Shown one piece after another: positions 11,607-22,523 of a stretch of DNA of 64,000 nt. The notes beneath the pieces were generated by a model. It was given only the letters and a program-made list of their open reading frames with translations, was not told the origin of the DNA and searched no databases. Source of the stretch: Dryococelus australis. Taxonomy: Eukaryota > Arthropoda > Insecta > Phasmatodea > Phasmatidae. The position numbers and the translations under genes are program-made. Location of the stretch: contig CM057000.1 in NCBI GenBank assembly GCA_029891345.1, positions 133,598,163 to 133,662,162 on the forward strand. Direction: 5' to 3'. The first letter of the stretch is position 1; each line of letters opens with the position of its first letter.

Positions 11607-12658
11607 TTATATATAAAGCATTTCTGTATATGTTTTTGGTGAAATGGCGGTATTTATAATGGCTTTTCGTAGTATTCCAACGTGGTTTATCGTCCCGGAA
11701 AGACTATAATATTCCACGTAATATGCCAATCTGGCAGGTGTACCTACAAGCATATCAAGTTAGTTCAATTAATCAAAACCTGAAAAGAAATTCGAATAAA
11801 ATTTGGTTGGGTGAATTATAATTTAACTGACAATACTGTGCTACAATTCTGTGAGCTTCAGTGCATCCTTTTAATATTTACGTGCCAGTCAGGCAGTCAG
11901 CCAAGCACAAGCCAATAATATACTTGTATGCATAACACTCGTTGTGAACAAATAACTTCGCTAGTTTGCTCGACACTGCATATCGAACTCTCGTGGAGCG
12001 TTAGTAACGTTGTAACAGAGTTTAACCCAATATTAGGGGTAGTTTTGGTCCGTATGACCATTATCAGCGTATCTAACGTGGAGACAAATTTAATTTTGTC
12101 TTGAATACAAGGATGCAACTTTATTATATAGCTGCCTAATCATTTTATAAGGATTTTATTGCTTATGTTCTGGCGAAATCTCGTTATATCGGGTCAATCG
12201 TTGAATATTTTGAAGTGAAAAGTAATTTTGTCGTAAGGAAAACAAGGCAAAATTTTTGTTTCATCAGCTCTATAAACCGTATTTCACGATATGGTTTTAC
12301 GAGACATAAATGCAGGTAGTAAAATCTAACGATTCAGTATGCCGTATATATTGTATCAGTTCACTATAGTCAATAAGTTTTATAAAAAGCGTTTTCCTCA
12401 TTCGTATCTTATGCAGTTGCAGTGCTAGTCACTTGCTTGGAAATATTATGTTTATTACATTATCAGTTTGTAAGGTGTTAGTAGATTAAGGCATGAAGCT
12501 TTTCAGTAGGCTTAAATGAAAGCCATGCTGAAGATCTATATATTTAATCATTTTTTCTCTCTTTTCGCCACAGAACACATTCTCATGGACCTAATTATTA
12601 GTCATACGCCGTTTATGTGAAAACTTGAAATTGCTAGAAACTGAAATGTGTTACTATA
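11607..12658. other. Gene-free AT-rich interval
   Basis: Stop-dense in all frames. The only longer frame (11897-12118, minus) has no recognisable features. No repeats shared with the rest of the window were noticed. It ends at the TA that flanks the large inverted-repeat structure. Confidence 0.45.
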
Positions 12659-13314
12659 AGTAGTAGGGACGTGATGGTTCTAATCCACCTTTTTTTGTCC
12701 TTGAACTTTCAGACGTAGTCCCATATGATTCCCCTAGGGCCGAAATCGTTGGTACTTTCTAACCCACCTGCTCCACAATCTGTCCTCGATGGCTCCTTAC
12801 TTAGCTCCTCAATTCTGGAGCTAATCCTGTGCTGTGATTGGTCCACACCTAGCTACCCCGCCCCCCTTCCGAAAACGCTCCACATCATCATTCACAACAA
12901 GCTAAGTCAGGGTTATCTACACCTGAAGTCTGATACACCATCACCCCTCTCCTCTACCTACACTCCCTCCACTCTTCTTCCTCTCACATCAGATATGGTT
13001 AACACCCTTCCAACACCTTCCGCATATACTCCTTCCCAGTGAGATAGGCTGTATTCAGTCCCAAACTTGACAGATAGGCCATACTGCTGCAGCCATCGGC
13101 CTCCATATTAGTTGTATCTTTCACCACCAGGAGTACTGATGTCTCTTGTTGGCGTCATCGGCCGATAGGTAGCCCACAAGTTTTCGTAATGCCTCCCAGA
13201 GAGCAGGCGAAACGCTCGCGTTCCAAGATTGGCTCTGAGATCGATTGGAAGCTTAAGACCATTCTCTCCATCGTATATGTAATACATTAGTACACTATAA
13301 AAACTTTCCATTTG

Positions 13315-13376
13315 GATCGTTTTGAATCAGGAAACGCCAGCTCTATAGCACAGCACCTTTAACCACTTGGCTGTTG
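13315..13376 (-). repeat. tRNA-like sequence in the left arm
   Basis: Read on the minus strand it has AGCCAAGTGGTTAAAGG (box A-like) followed ~32 nt later by TGATTCAAAACGATCC (box B-like), the spacing of a tRNA gene. Stems are imperfect and no clear anticodon arm can be asserted. The mirror copy is at 21830-21895. Confidence 0.5.
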
Positions 13377-13924
13377 TGACAGTTGCAGAATTAGAATTTT
13401 AAATGTCGTATTTATAAAAAGTAACGTGCAGACTAACTCGAGCATTAAAAATGAATATGCAGTATTTATCATGATTGAAAAATCGATTAGTTAATGGATA
13501 ATTATATAAAAAGTTAAGAATTTAAATATCATTTTGTATGTAAAACTTAAAGAAAAAATGTTAAAAACTACATATATGAAGTGAAATGTTTATGAACACG
13601 TATTTTAAAAGATATTAGTTTAGAGACTCACAACAGCTACATATTCAAAATGTATTATTTTATAAAAAAAAGGTGTCAATTAAAAATGTATTAATTATTA
13701 TTTTTACAAAACAGACAGAGCCAATTGACGTGTCTAAAGAGGACACGTCTAAAGATTTGTATTTATTAGACAGTTAAGAATATGTCGTCAGAAAAAATGG
13801 TTATGTAACTATAACCATCGCCATCTTGAATTTTAGTATGTATTGAAGGAACATTTATTTTTATTTTCAAATTAATTATGTAGCCACTCCGAACATCAAA
13901 TACAGCATATTGTTTACCTTTCAA

Positions 13925-14445
13925 CAGGTCATTTAAGTCCTAAAAGGTTACTGACAAGGTCAGTTTTGAGTTAAGCCCTTCTATAAACATAAGTAATAAT
14001 TTCTGATCCATTGATATGGTCATCAAATTCATAACATAGACATAATACCCGACATACAACAAAATGGTAAGGTCATTTATGCCCTAAATCCTTTCTGACA
14101 AAAGTTTAATTTGAGCTAAGCCCTTTTATAAACATAGTTACTCATAATTTCCCGAAGCATTGAAGATATAGTGATCAAATTCATAACATAGACACCATAC
14201 CCAAAATACACCATAATGATAAGCTTATTTAAGCCCTAAGGCCTTTCTGACAAGGACAAACATACCTCAAACCCTTTTATAAGTATAGTAAGTCATAATT
14301 TCTCATCTACCAAAGCTACAATCATCAAATTCTTAACATGATCATAAAACCCAACAACAAAGAAGGCTACAAGATCAAACACAACTTAAAACCTTTTGTA
14401 AAAATAGTTAAGGATAGACTTAAATGCATACTCATCAAAGACATA
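13925..14445 (-). repeat. Sub-repeat array, ~145 bp unit, about four copies
   Basis: The block CCCTTTTATAAACATAGTTA recurs at about 13977, 14117, 14270 and 14389, each followed by a CATAATTTC block. Each unit also carries ATCAAATTCATAACATAGAC and GACCTTGTCAG-type strings. The mirrored array in the right arm has about eight copies. Confidence 0.7.
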
Positions 14446-14448
14446 TTT

Positions 14449-14848
14449 TCACACATAATATTTATTTTATTTTCGATTTTAAACAGATTTTATATGTGAG
14501 TTGGATACCTGCTTAGACCAATTAATGTAAAAATAGTTTTGGATTATCAAGTTAGAGTCTCTGCCAGAACACCTAATAATATTTTACATCCGAATTTAAC
14601 AAAAATTGAGTGTCACTGTGTATTCCTGCTTATAGTAATTAATGTAATGCTATTTTTGGATTACCGAGATCGATTCCCAAGCAGCGTACTTAATAGCTAT
14701 AAAAAATCTGGGAAATTTAATCTTAAACATTCACTTACACTCGATGTCTATCATAATACCTGGTCGGTGTATATTGCTCAACAAATGAATTACATGTTCG
14801 ATGTCAACTGTTGAAGGTCGAGAATAGTGGATGGGAAGGCAGTCATAT
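14449..14848. repeat. Segment present only in the left arm
   Basis: The mirror arm goes straight from the CATCAAAGACAT block to ATGTAATCATTTAATTAA; here about 400 bp lie between them. It contains a 91-codon open frame (14539-14814) with no recognisable motifs. Either an insertion in this arm or a deletion from the other. No terminal repeats or target duplication were found. Confidence 0.55.
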
Positions 14849-15869
14849 GATGTAATCATTTAATTAACATAATATATAAAATTCCATACTTGCATAATCA
14901 TGCAATGAATATTTACTATGGATGCATGTACACACATAAATAATTAACAAATAAACATTCACCAAATAAATATATCATCTCAGCAAAAAACAGCCAAACT
15001 TCAACTGTCATATATCTTTTCATTTGTTTCAGAATTTGCAATTAGTATTATTATTATTATTATTAAGGGGTAGAAGGTATTACACGCACACTATGCTAAC
15101 ATTCACTACACACACTTATCAAGCATGCACATTATATGCAGGGAGACATATGTCCGCTCCCGAGAAACAACATCTCAAGACTAAAGCTTTACCATAAACA
15201 AACTGTTCATAGGTTATTTTTAAGCGAAAACACTTCATGCTTTATTCATGTCAGTTCAACGTATCCTAACAGGAAAAAACTTCTATACGATTTCATCATA
15301 TACCAATACCCACATACAGAATATCTCCAATTAATTACTTTGATAAACCATTTCATCATGTAATAGCAAAACATGTACACACACAGAGTAACACAAACTC
15401 ACACACACACACAAGACCTACAATATTCCAATTGGCAAATGCGCTCCACCCACGAATTGCTCCTAATGAACCAAATTAACCCAGATCAATCCAGAATTCA
15501 TCCAAAAGACCAAAATCGACTCTAAAAAACACACACACACACTCACACAAGTAATTTGCACATATCATACCGGGCAACTGCAAAACCTCATACCATCAAT
15601 CTTTACAAGCAAAATTAAATGCTTTACAATTATATCAACATATCATACAACTCAAATGAAAAAGCATACATAAACAGACACGATAATATTATGAAACCAC
15701 TTCAAACTATAATACCAAAAACATAACACCCAGTTGCACAACTCCTAACATCAAACTTGACAAGCAAAACTAATTATTTTACAACAATATCAACATATCA
15801 TACAACACAAATGAACAAATCTACGCCATCTGTCTCCCAATACACATTATCACACATATGCCACATTGC

Positions 15870-15967
15870 CTTCAACTTTGAGAATGTCTACAGCAACATC
15901 TGCCATGTTGCTGTAGACATTCTCAACGTTGAAGACAACATGACAGACATTGCTGTAGACATTCTCA
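15870..15967. repeat. 30 bp near-perfect hairpin plus a third copy
   Basis: 15870-15899 (CTTCAACTTTGAGAATGTCT and 10 more bases) pairs with 15905-15934 at 29 of 30 positions, loop CTGCC. A further direct partial copy, ATTGCTGTAGACATTCTCA, follows at 15949-15967. It sits exactly at the inner boundary of the left arm and has no counterpart at the start of the right arm. Confidence 0.8.
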
Positions 15968-15969
15968 TG

Positions 15970-18900
15970 TTTGGGTTTCCTTGGGGTGTTCCCAATCGCA
16001 AAGGTTTCGTTTTTTTTTCTATAAAATTACAATTTTGCTAAAAGTTATGTTTCTTTTTGTTTTATTCAGTATATTTTGAACATTAGTTTAATATTCTATG
16101 TCTTCATTCTACGATATTAACCATGGAAAAGGTTAACACTTTTCATTATAATAAAACATTTTCTGCAAATGTCGGTTAGGATGAGCAGTTTAAGGTGTTA
16201 GATTTAAGCCCTGCATGCCTGTATGGAAGCGTTGGTTCGAGTTATATACCTGATAAATAATTTTTGAAGAAATATATTAAGATAGAGTAAATGTTGGCTC
16301 TTTCTCTGACCGAGTTTCAGTGATACATACACCAATTGTTCTGTTGTGAAAATAGTACATAACCATGTGTTTTGTACGAATGTTTTCACTTCTTCGACGG
16401 TTGTGATGAAATTCAGATTGTTATGAGTGGGATCATGTAGTGATATTTGCACACTTTTGTAATATGAAGATGATTACAATTATTGAAGACTTGCCATCTG
16501 TAACACTTTCAGCAATGGTTTCTGATGAGTCTCTAAAAGCAATACAGAAACAATATTGTTATTATGGAAAATACTTTTAATATAAGTTGTCATGTACATT
16601 GACATGAATGTGGTTATGGTTTGTCCAGTTCAGCATACTAGTTGTTCCACTGTGATAAGTGGGATACTGTGTTTACTGGTATTGATATCCTATATAGATG
16701 TAAGAATAAGTGTAAAGGTAATGTTTGTCAATAATCGGGAAGAGGATGCATGTATTGCAGCAATATATTTGCGACTAGGTTTATAGACAACATTAAAATA
16801 ATAATTGCCCATTTGCAATTAGTTATAAGACCTATACATGTGTTAACTGTAATGTTGTATATGTGAGTAGGGAAACATTGAATGGTTACTACAGGAAATG
16901 TATAAATTTAGAGTAAAGCATAAATACTTTGGTTGAACTGAGAATGTAATTGAGTGTATGCAAGTATTACTATGTATTGTTTTATAATTTTGTGAAATAA
17001 TGATAAATTTTATGAAAGACTAATATTTTGTATAAATTTTATCCCTTCCAACTTTTAAGTATTACTATGAGCAAACACTCATAAAAGTTAAAAGAATGAT
17101 AATAATGACTTCAATATAAAAATGTATGGCTAGTTGACCTTTTGTATAAACATTCATTCTTCCGATATGCATAAATTTTTGAAGACAATAGATGAAACAT
17201 TTTTCTTATATGTATGGATAGATAAGGCTTATGAACCCTTGGATTGGTAAATATTGTTGAAGATTGTTTGAAAGATTGTTAATGATTGCTAAGGGTTGAT
17301 GTAAAGATTGTTAAAGATTCGTGTGTGTGTATTGGAATATCTCAATGTATGTTTTGTTGTATTGCATCAGCTTGTTAGATGTGTTCTTTGCAGGATATGT
17401 AACGATTTTGAGGAATAATGAATGATTTTTGAGGAATAATGAGTGATTTTTGAGGAATAAGGCATGATTTTTGATGGCCGAGGAATGAGGAATGATATGT
17501 AGAGTAGTAATTTCATGCATGCTTGTATGAATTTTTGGGAAAAAAAAACTTTATATGAGTATTCTTCAATTACATATATATGTAATGCAGTTTGTGGTTG
17601 CGTAGCCTTCCTAGATAAAGCACTCACTTGCATCTTTTCCATGAGACCGTTGTTCTCCTTCCAGAGATGATGTTTGACTGATGGAAACCTGTGTGGGTGT
17701 GTATATTGGGTTCTTTGTTGTCGATGAGCTGTGATATATTGGCGAAGAGAGATGATGGATGCTGTATGTGAGTTGACTATAGATTGATATAGTTAATGGA
17801 AAGGCATATTGTTTATGTGTTTGATTTGTAGTGTGTTGGAAGCTGTCATGTATATAAGTTATGCACAGTAACAAAAATATGTTAGTCGCATGTTAGTTTT
17901 GTTTATAGTAATATGCATACTTAAAGTGAAAATAATCATGTTAGTTATTCAATATGTAAATACTAGTACTAAAAAGTGAGTTTGACTTGCAAGGAAGCAA
18001 TGAGTATGTTCTCAGACCTATAGTTCTATTCCTTTATTTTTTTTTCCATTGGTCTATGGGTATTTGGTTTCAACTCGTTACATCAATACTACTTGCAGTT
18101 GGATATTCATTATGCCAATATTTAGGTTAATTTACTTGGTACTCGATTAAAATAATCATCTATTTGCCCTCTATGGTTCTTGAATCGCTATGTATATATT
18201 ACTTATATCTAAATTTCCTCGATAAATATGTATTTTTGCTATGCGAATATATATATATATAACTCATGATGATTGATAATGTGCGTGTGTGTGTTCAACT
18301 CTCCCAACGCAAGCCTAACCTAACATGACCGATACAATTTTTTTGAGTTTCTCAAAACATTAAGCTGTATAGATAGCAATTAAACAAAGCCTTTCAGAAA
18401 CAGTTTTCCTAGAATGATTTTAAATATTAAAATGTTTTTTTTGTTATAATAGGGTATATAAGGTAAGACATCGAATTGCACTATGTAAAATTGATGTTTG
18501 TGGCATGAGTACTTAGCATTTGTGTTATTGCACTATATTTAAAAAAAATGTCTTAAGACACATTAAAATAATGATAATTTTAAAGGATTATTTAATATTT
18601 AATGTTTAAGATGAGTGGGTTTAAACAAATATCGCATACAGTAATTCATATATGCATATTTACTTTGTTGGGAATTGAAATAAAGAATATGTTAGTATAA
18701 CTGTCCATGCCTGTGTTTAGGTTGATGTTTTGACTTAATCAGTATGTATGCTTGAATTTTAATGCTTTACGAAATAAAAAAATTATTAGCATTTAAACAA
18801 TAACTAAGCTTCTTGTACGATGAAAACAGGTTTAATTGTGTAAATACTTGTTTTTCAGATAAGAGCTAAGTATCCTAGAAAGATTGAATCAAGTGTTTAA

Positions 18901-19100
18901 AAGAGCAGATTTTGACAAAATTCTTTCATTAAGGGGTTTTAATGAAATAAACAAATATTGATTCCTCTATGTAGTATGGGATAACACAATTTGAGTGAGT
19001 TGAGTGTTTTATTAGGATCTTACTTTGGTTTTAAATGATATTATATAGTATATTAGAAGAATGGAATCTTTGTAAGGCTTTTTGTTTATGTATATCAGTA
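15970..19100. other. Non-coding centre of the giant inverted repeat
   Basis: AT-rich, T/G-biased DNA with many stops. Short frames of 60-90 codons (for example 17367-17642 minus) are repeat-derived. It contains a short tandem block at 17403-17482, GATTGTTAAAGATTG-type strings at 17255-17320 and a (TA)n run near 18250. There is no sign of transposase, integrase or polymerase. Confidence 0.6.
17403..17482 (+). repeat. ~21-22 bp tandem repeat, 3-4 copies
   Basis: GATTTTTGAGGAATAATGA-type units repeat in tandem with small changes at the end of each unit. This creates the serine/leucine-rich minus-strand frames over the area, which I regard as spurious. Confidence 0.7.
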
Positions 19101-20199
19101 TACTTTAGGTGAAATATGTGTGATAATGTGTATTGAAATAGAGATGATGGATATTTGTTCATTTGTGTTGTATGATATGTTGATATAGTTGTCAAGTAAT
19201 TAGTTTTGCTTGTAAACTTTGATGTTAGAGAATTTTAGACTGGGCTCTATGTTGTTGGTTATATAGTTTGAAGTGGTTTCAAAATATGATCGTGTTGGTT
19301 TTTGTATGCTTTTTCATTTGAGTTGTATGATATGTTGATATAATTGTAAAGTATTTAATTTTGCTTGTAAAGTTTGATGGTATAGGGTTTTGCAGTTGCC
19401 TGGTATGATATTTGCAAATGAGTTGTGTGAGTGTTTGTATGTGTTTTGGAGTAGATTTTGATCGTTTTGGAAGAATTTTGGGTTTATCTGGGTTAATTTG
19501 GTTCATTAGGAGCAATTCGTGGGCGGAGCAGCTTTGCCAATTGAAATATTATAGGTTTATTGTATGTGTGTGTGAGAGAGGGTTTGTGTTATTCTGTACA
19601 TGTGTATGTGCGTGCATGTTTTGCTATTACATGATGAATGGTTTATCAGAGTAATTAATTGGAGATATTCTGTATGTGGGTGTTGGTATATGATGAAATC
19701 ATATAGAAGTTTTTTCCTGTTAGGATACATTGAACTGACATGAATAAAGCATGAAGTGTTTTCGCTTAAAAATAACCTATGAACAGTTTGTTTATGGTAA
19801 AGCTTTAGTCTTGAGATGTTGTTTCTCGGGAGCAGACATATGTCTCCCTACATATAATGTGCATGCTTGATAAGTGTGTATAGTGAATGTTAGCATAGTG
19901 ACAGTGCAATATCTTCCACCCCTAAATAATAATAATAATAATACTAATTGCAAATTCTGAAACAAATGAAAAGTTATATGACAGTTGAAGTTTGGCTGTT
20001 TTTTGCTGAGATGATATATTTATTTGGTGAATGTTTGGTTGTTAATTATTCATGTGTGTACATGCATCCATAGTAAATATTCATTGCATGATTATGCAAG
20101 TATGGATTTTCATTATTATGTTAATTAAATGATTACATCAAATATGTTTAAAAATGTCTTTGATGAGTATGCCTTTGTAGTCTTCTTTTTTGTTGGGGG

Positions 20200-21320
20200 T
20201 TGATGTCTATGTTAATAATTTGATGTTTGTATCTTTGGTACATGAGAAATTATGAGTTACTCTACTTATAAAAGAGCTTTAGATGTGTTTGACTTTGTAG
20301 TCTTGCTTGTCATTGGGGTTGATGTGTGTGTTATGAATTCGATCCATATAGCTCCAAAAGTTCGAAAATTATGAATAACTATGCTTATAAAAGGACTTTA
20401 AGTGTTTTTGACCATGTACTCGTGTTTGTTGTTGGGGTTGATGTGTGTTATGAATTTGATGACTATAGCATCAATGGTTCGGAAATTATGAGTAACTATG
20501 CTTATAAAAGGGTTTTAGGTGTGTTTGACATTTTCAGAAAGAGCTTAGGGAACAAACGACATTATCACTATGGTATATGTCGGGTATGGTATCTATGTTA
20601 AGAATTTGAAGACCCTAAAATTAATGGTTTGGAAATGATGAGGAACTTTCCATATATAAGGATTTTAATCCATAATTGACCCTGCCAGGAAGGTCTTAGG
20701 GTTTAAATAATTTTAGCATTATGGCGCATGTCGAGTATGGTGTCTATGTTAAGAATTAGATCACTATAAACTCAATAGTTCGGAACTTATTACTACATTT
20801 TACAAAAGGCCTTAACTCAAAATTGACCATGTCAGAAAGGTCTTAGGACATAAATGAGCTCAACATTATGGTGCATGTTGGGTATGTTCTGTACATTATG
20901 AGTTCTGTGACCATAACATTAATGGTTCGGAAATTATGAGTAACTATGCTTATAAATGTATTTAGTTGTGTTCGAACTTGTCAGAAAGAGTTTGGGGCTT
21001 AAATGACCTTATCACATAATGGATGTTGGGTATGATGTGTATGTTATGAATTTGATCTCCATAACAGTAATGTTTCGGAAATTATCATTAACTATGCTAA
21101 TAAAAGGTTTTAATTCAAATTAAACTTTTGCCAGAAAGTATTTAGAGTCTAAATGACCTTACCAGCGAATGTCGGATATGGTGTCAATATTATGAATTTG
21201 ATGAAAATAGAATCAATGTATCATAAATTATCACTATGTTTATAAAAGGGCTTAACTGAAAACTGACCTTGTCAGAAAGGGTTTAGGACTTAAATGACCT
21301 GTTGAAAGGTAAACTATGTG
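20200..21320 (+). repeat. Sub-repeat array, about eight copies
   Basis: GGAAATTATGAGTAACTATG followed by CTTATAAAAG recurs at about 20246, 20360, 20481, 20630, 20781, 20929, 21077 and 21213. Early spacings are ~115-120 bp and later ones ~140-150 bp. The 91-codon frame 20326-20601 is a product of this periodicity. Confidence 0.7.
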
Positions 21321-21829
21321 TAGCATTTTATTTTCGGAGTGGCTAAATTATTAATTTAAAATTCAGCTTGCTTCTATGCTTACGAAAATTCAAGATGGCG
21401 ATGGTTAAACTTACATAATCATTTTTTCTGACGATATATTCTTAACTGTCTAATAAATACGGATCTTTAGACATGTCATTCGGTTATGTTTGTTTTGTAA
21501 AAAAACCAATAAATACATTTTTAATTGACAACTTTTTTTTAAATAAAAGAGATACATTTGGAATATTTGGCTGTTATGAATCACTAAACTAATTCTCCCT
21601 TAAAATGCGAGTTCACAAACATTTCACATAATAGATGTATTTTTGACAAATTTTCTAAAGTTTTATATACAAAATAATTTTTAAATTCCTAACCGTTTTA
21701 TATAATTATGCTTTAACTAATCGAGTTTTCAGTCAAAATATATACTACAGATTGGTTTTTAATGCTCGAGTTAGTCTGCACGTTACTTTTTATAAATACG
21801 ACATTTAAAATTCTAATTCTGCAACTGTC

Positions 21830-21895
21830 ACAACAGCCAAGTGGTTAAATGTGCTGTGCTATAGATCTGGCATTTCCTGATTCAAAACCATCCAA
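21830..21895 (+). repeat. tRNA-like sequence in the right arm
   Basis: CAGCCAAGTGGTTAAATGTG (box A-like, from 21834) and TGATTCAAAACCATCC (box B-like, 21878-21893) with tRNA spacing. It matches the minus-strand sequence at 13315-13376 apart from a few substitutions, so both arms carry it. It may supply a pol III promoter, or be an old SINE inherited before the inverted duplication. Confidence 0.5.
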
Positions 21896-22523
21896 ATAGA
21901 AAGTTTTTATAGTGTACTAATGGATTACATATACGATGGAGAGAATGGTCTTAAGCTTCCAACCGATCTCAGAGCCAATCTTGGAACGCGAGCACCTCGC
22001 CTGCTCTCTGGGAGGCATTACGAAAACTTGTGCGCTACCTATCGGCCGATGACGTCAACAAGAGACATCAGTGCTCCTGGTGGTGAAAGATACAACTAAT
22101 ATGGAGGCCGATGGCTACAGCAGTATGGCCTATCTGTCAAGTTTGGGACTGAATACAGCCTATCTCACTGGGAAGGAGTATATGCGGGAGGTGTTGGAAG
22201 GGTGTTAACCATATCTGTTGAGAGGAGGCAGAAGAGTGGAGGGAGTGTAGGTAGAGAAGAGGGGTGATGGTGTATCAGACTTCAGGTGTAGATAACCCTG
22301 ACTTAGCTTGTTGTGAATGATGATGTGGAGCGTTTTTGAAAGGGGGGGGGGTAGCTAGGTGTGGACCAATCACAGCACAGGATGAGCTCCAGAATTGAGG
22401 AGCAGATTGTGAAGCAGGTGGGTTAGAAAGTTCAGCGATTTCGGCCCTAATTTTAATCTTATGGGACTACGTCTGTAAGGTCAAGGTCAAAAAAGGTGGG
22501 TTAGAACCATCTCGTCCCTACTA

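Larger units (their letters stand above)
12663..15865 (+). repeat. Left arm of the giant inverted repeat
   Basis: Pairs in reverse with ~19100-22521. In order it holds the terminal GC-richer part (12720-13320), a tRNA-like sequence (minus), AT-rich DNA, four copies of a ~145 bp sub-repeat, a ~400 bp segment absent from the other arm (14449-14848), an (ATT)n run near 15041, and CA-rich DNA (15370-15560). The frame 12725-13042 lies in the arm and its mirror is disrupted by indels, so I do not treat it as a gene. Confidence 0.75.
12663..22521. mobile_element. Giant inverted-repeat (foldback-type) element, ~9.86 kb
   Basis: The ends are complementary: GTAGGGACGTGATGGTTCTA on the left (12663) and the reverse complement of ...GGTTAGAACCATCTCGTCCC TAC on the right (to 22521). 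Both ends abut TA (12661-12662, 22522-22523), a candidate 2 bp target duplication. The left arm runs to ~15865 and the right arm starts ~19100. The outer ~750 bp of the arms look about 95% identical by eye. The centre (~3.2 kb) has no plausible gene. Long arms recall Polintons or foldback elements, but no polymerase, integrase or transposase frame exists, so it would be non-autonomous or an inverted duplication. Confidence 0.75.
19100..22521 (-). repeat. Right arm of the giant inverted repeat
   Basis: Reverse complement of the left arm. It lacks the ~400 bp left-only segment but carries about twice as many ~145 bp sub-repeats, so net length is similar (~3.4 kb). It lacks a ~20 bp piece found in the left arm near 12785-12805. 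The G9 run at 22342 corresponds to a C6-C7 run in the left arm. Confidence 0.75.

Noticed and set aside
15870-15934. microRNA precursor
   Set aside because: Stem is almost perfect with a 5 nt loop and a third direct copy, more like a duplicated inverted repeat; no expression evidence.
12663-22521. Polinton/Maverick element
   Set aside because: Long inverted ends fit, but there is no polymerase, integrase, protease or capsid frame, and the flank is TA rather than a 6 bp duplication.
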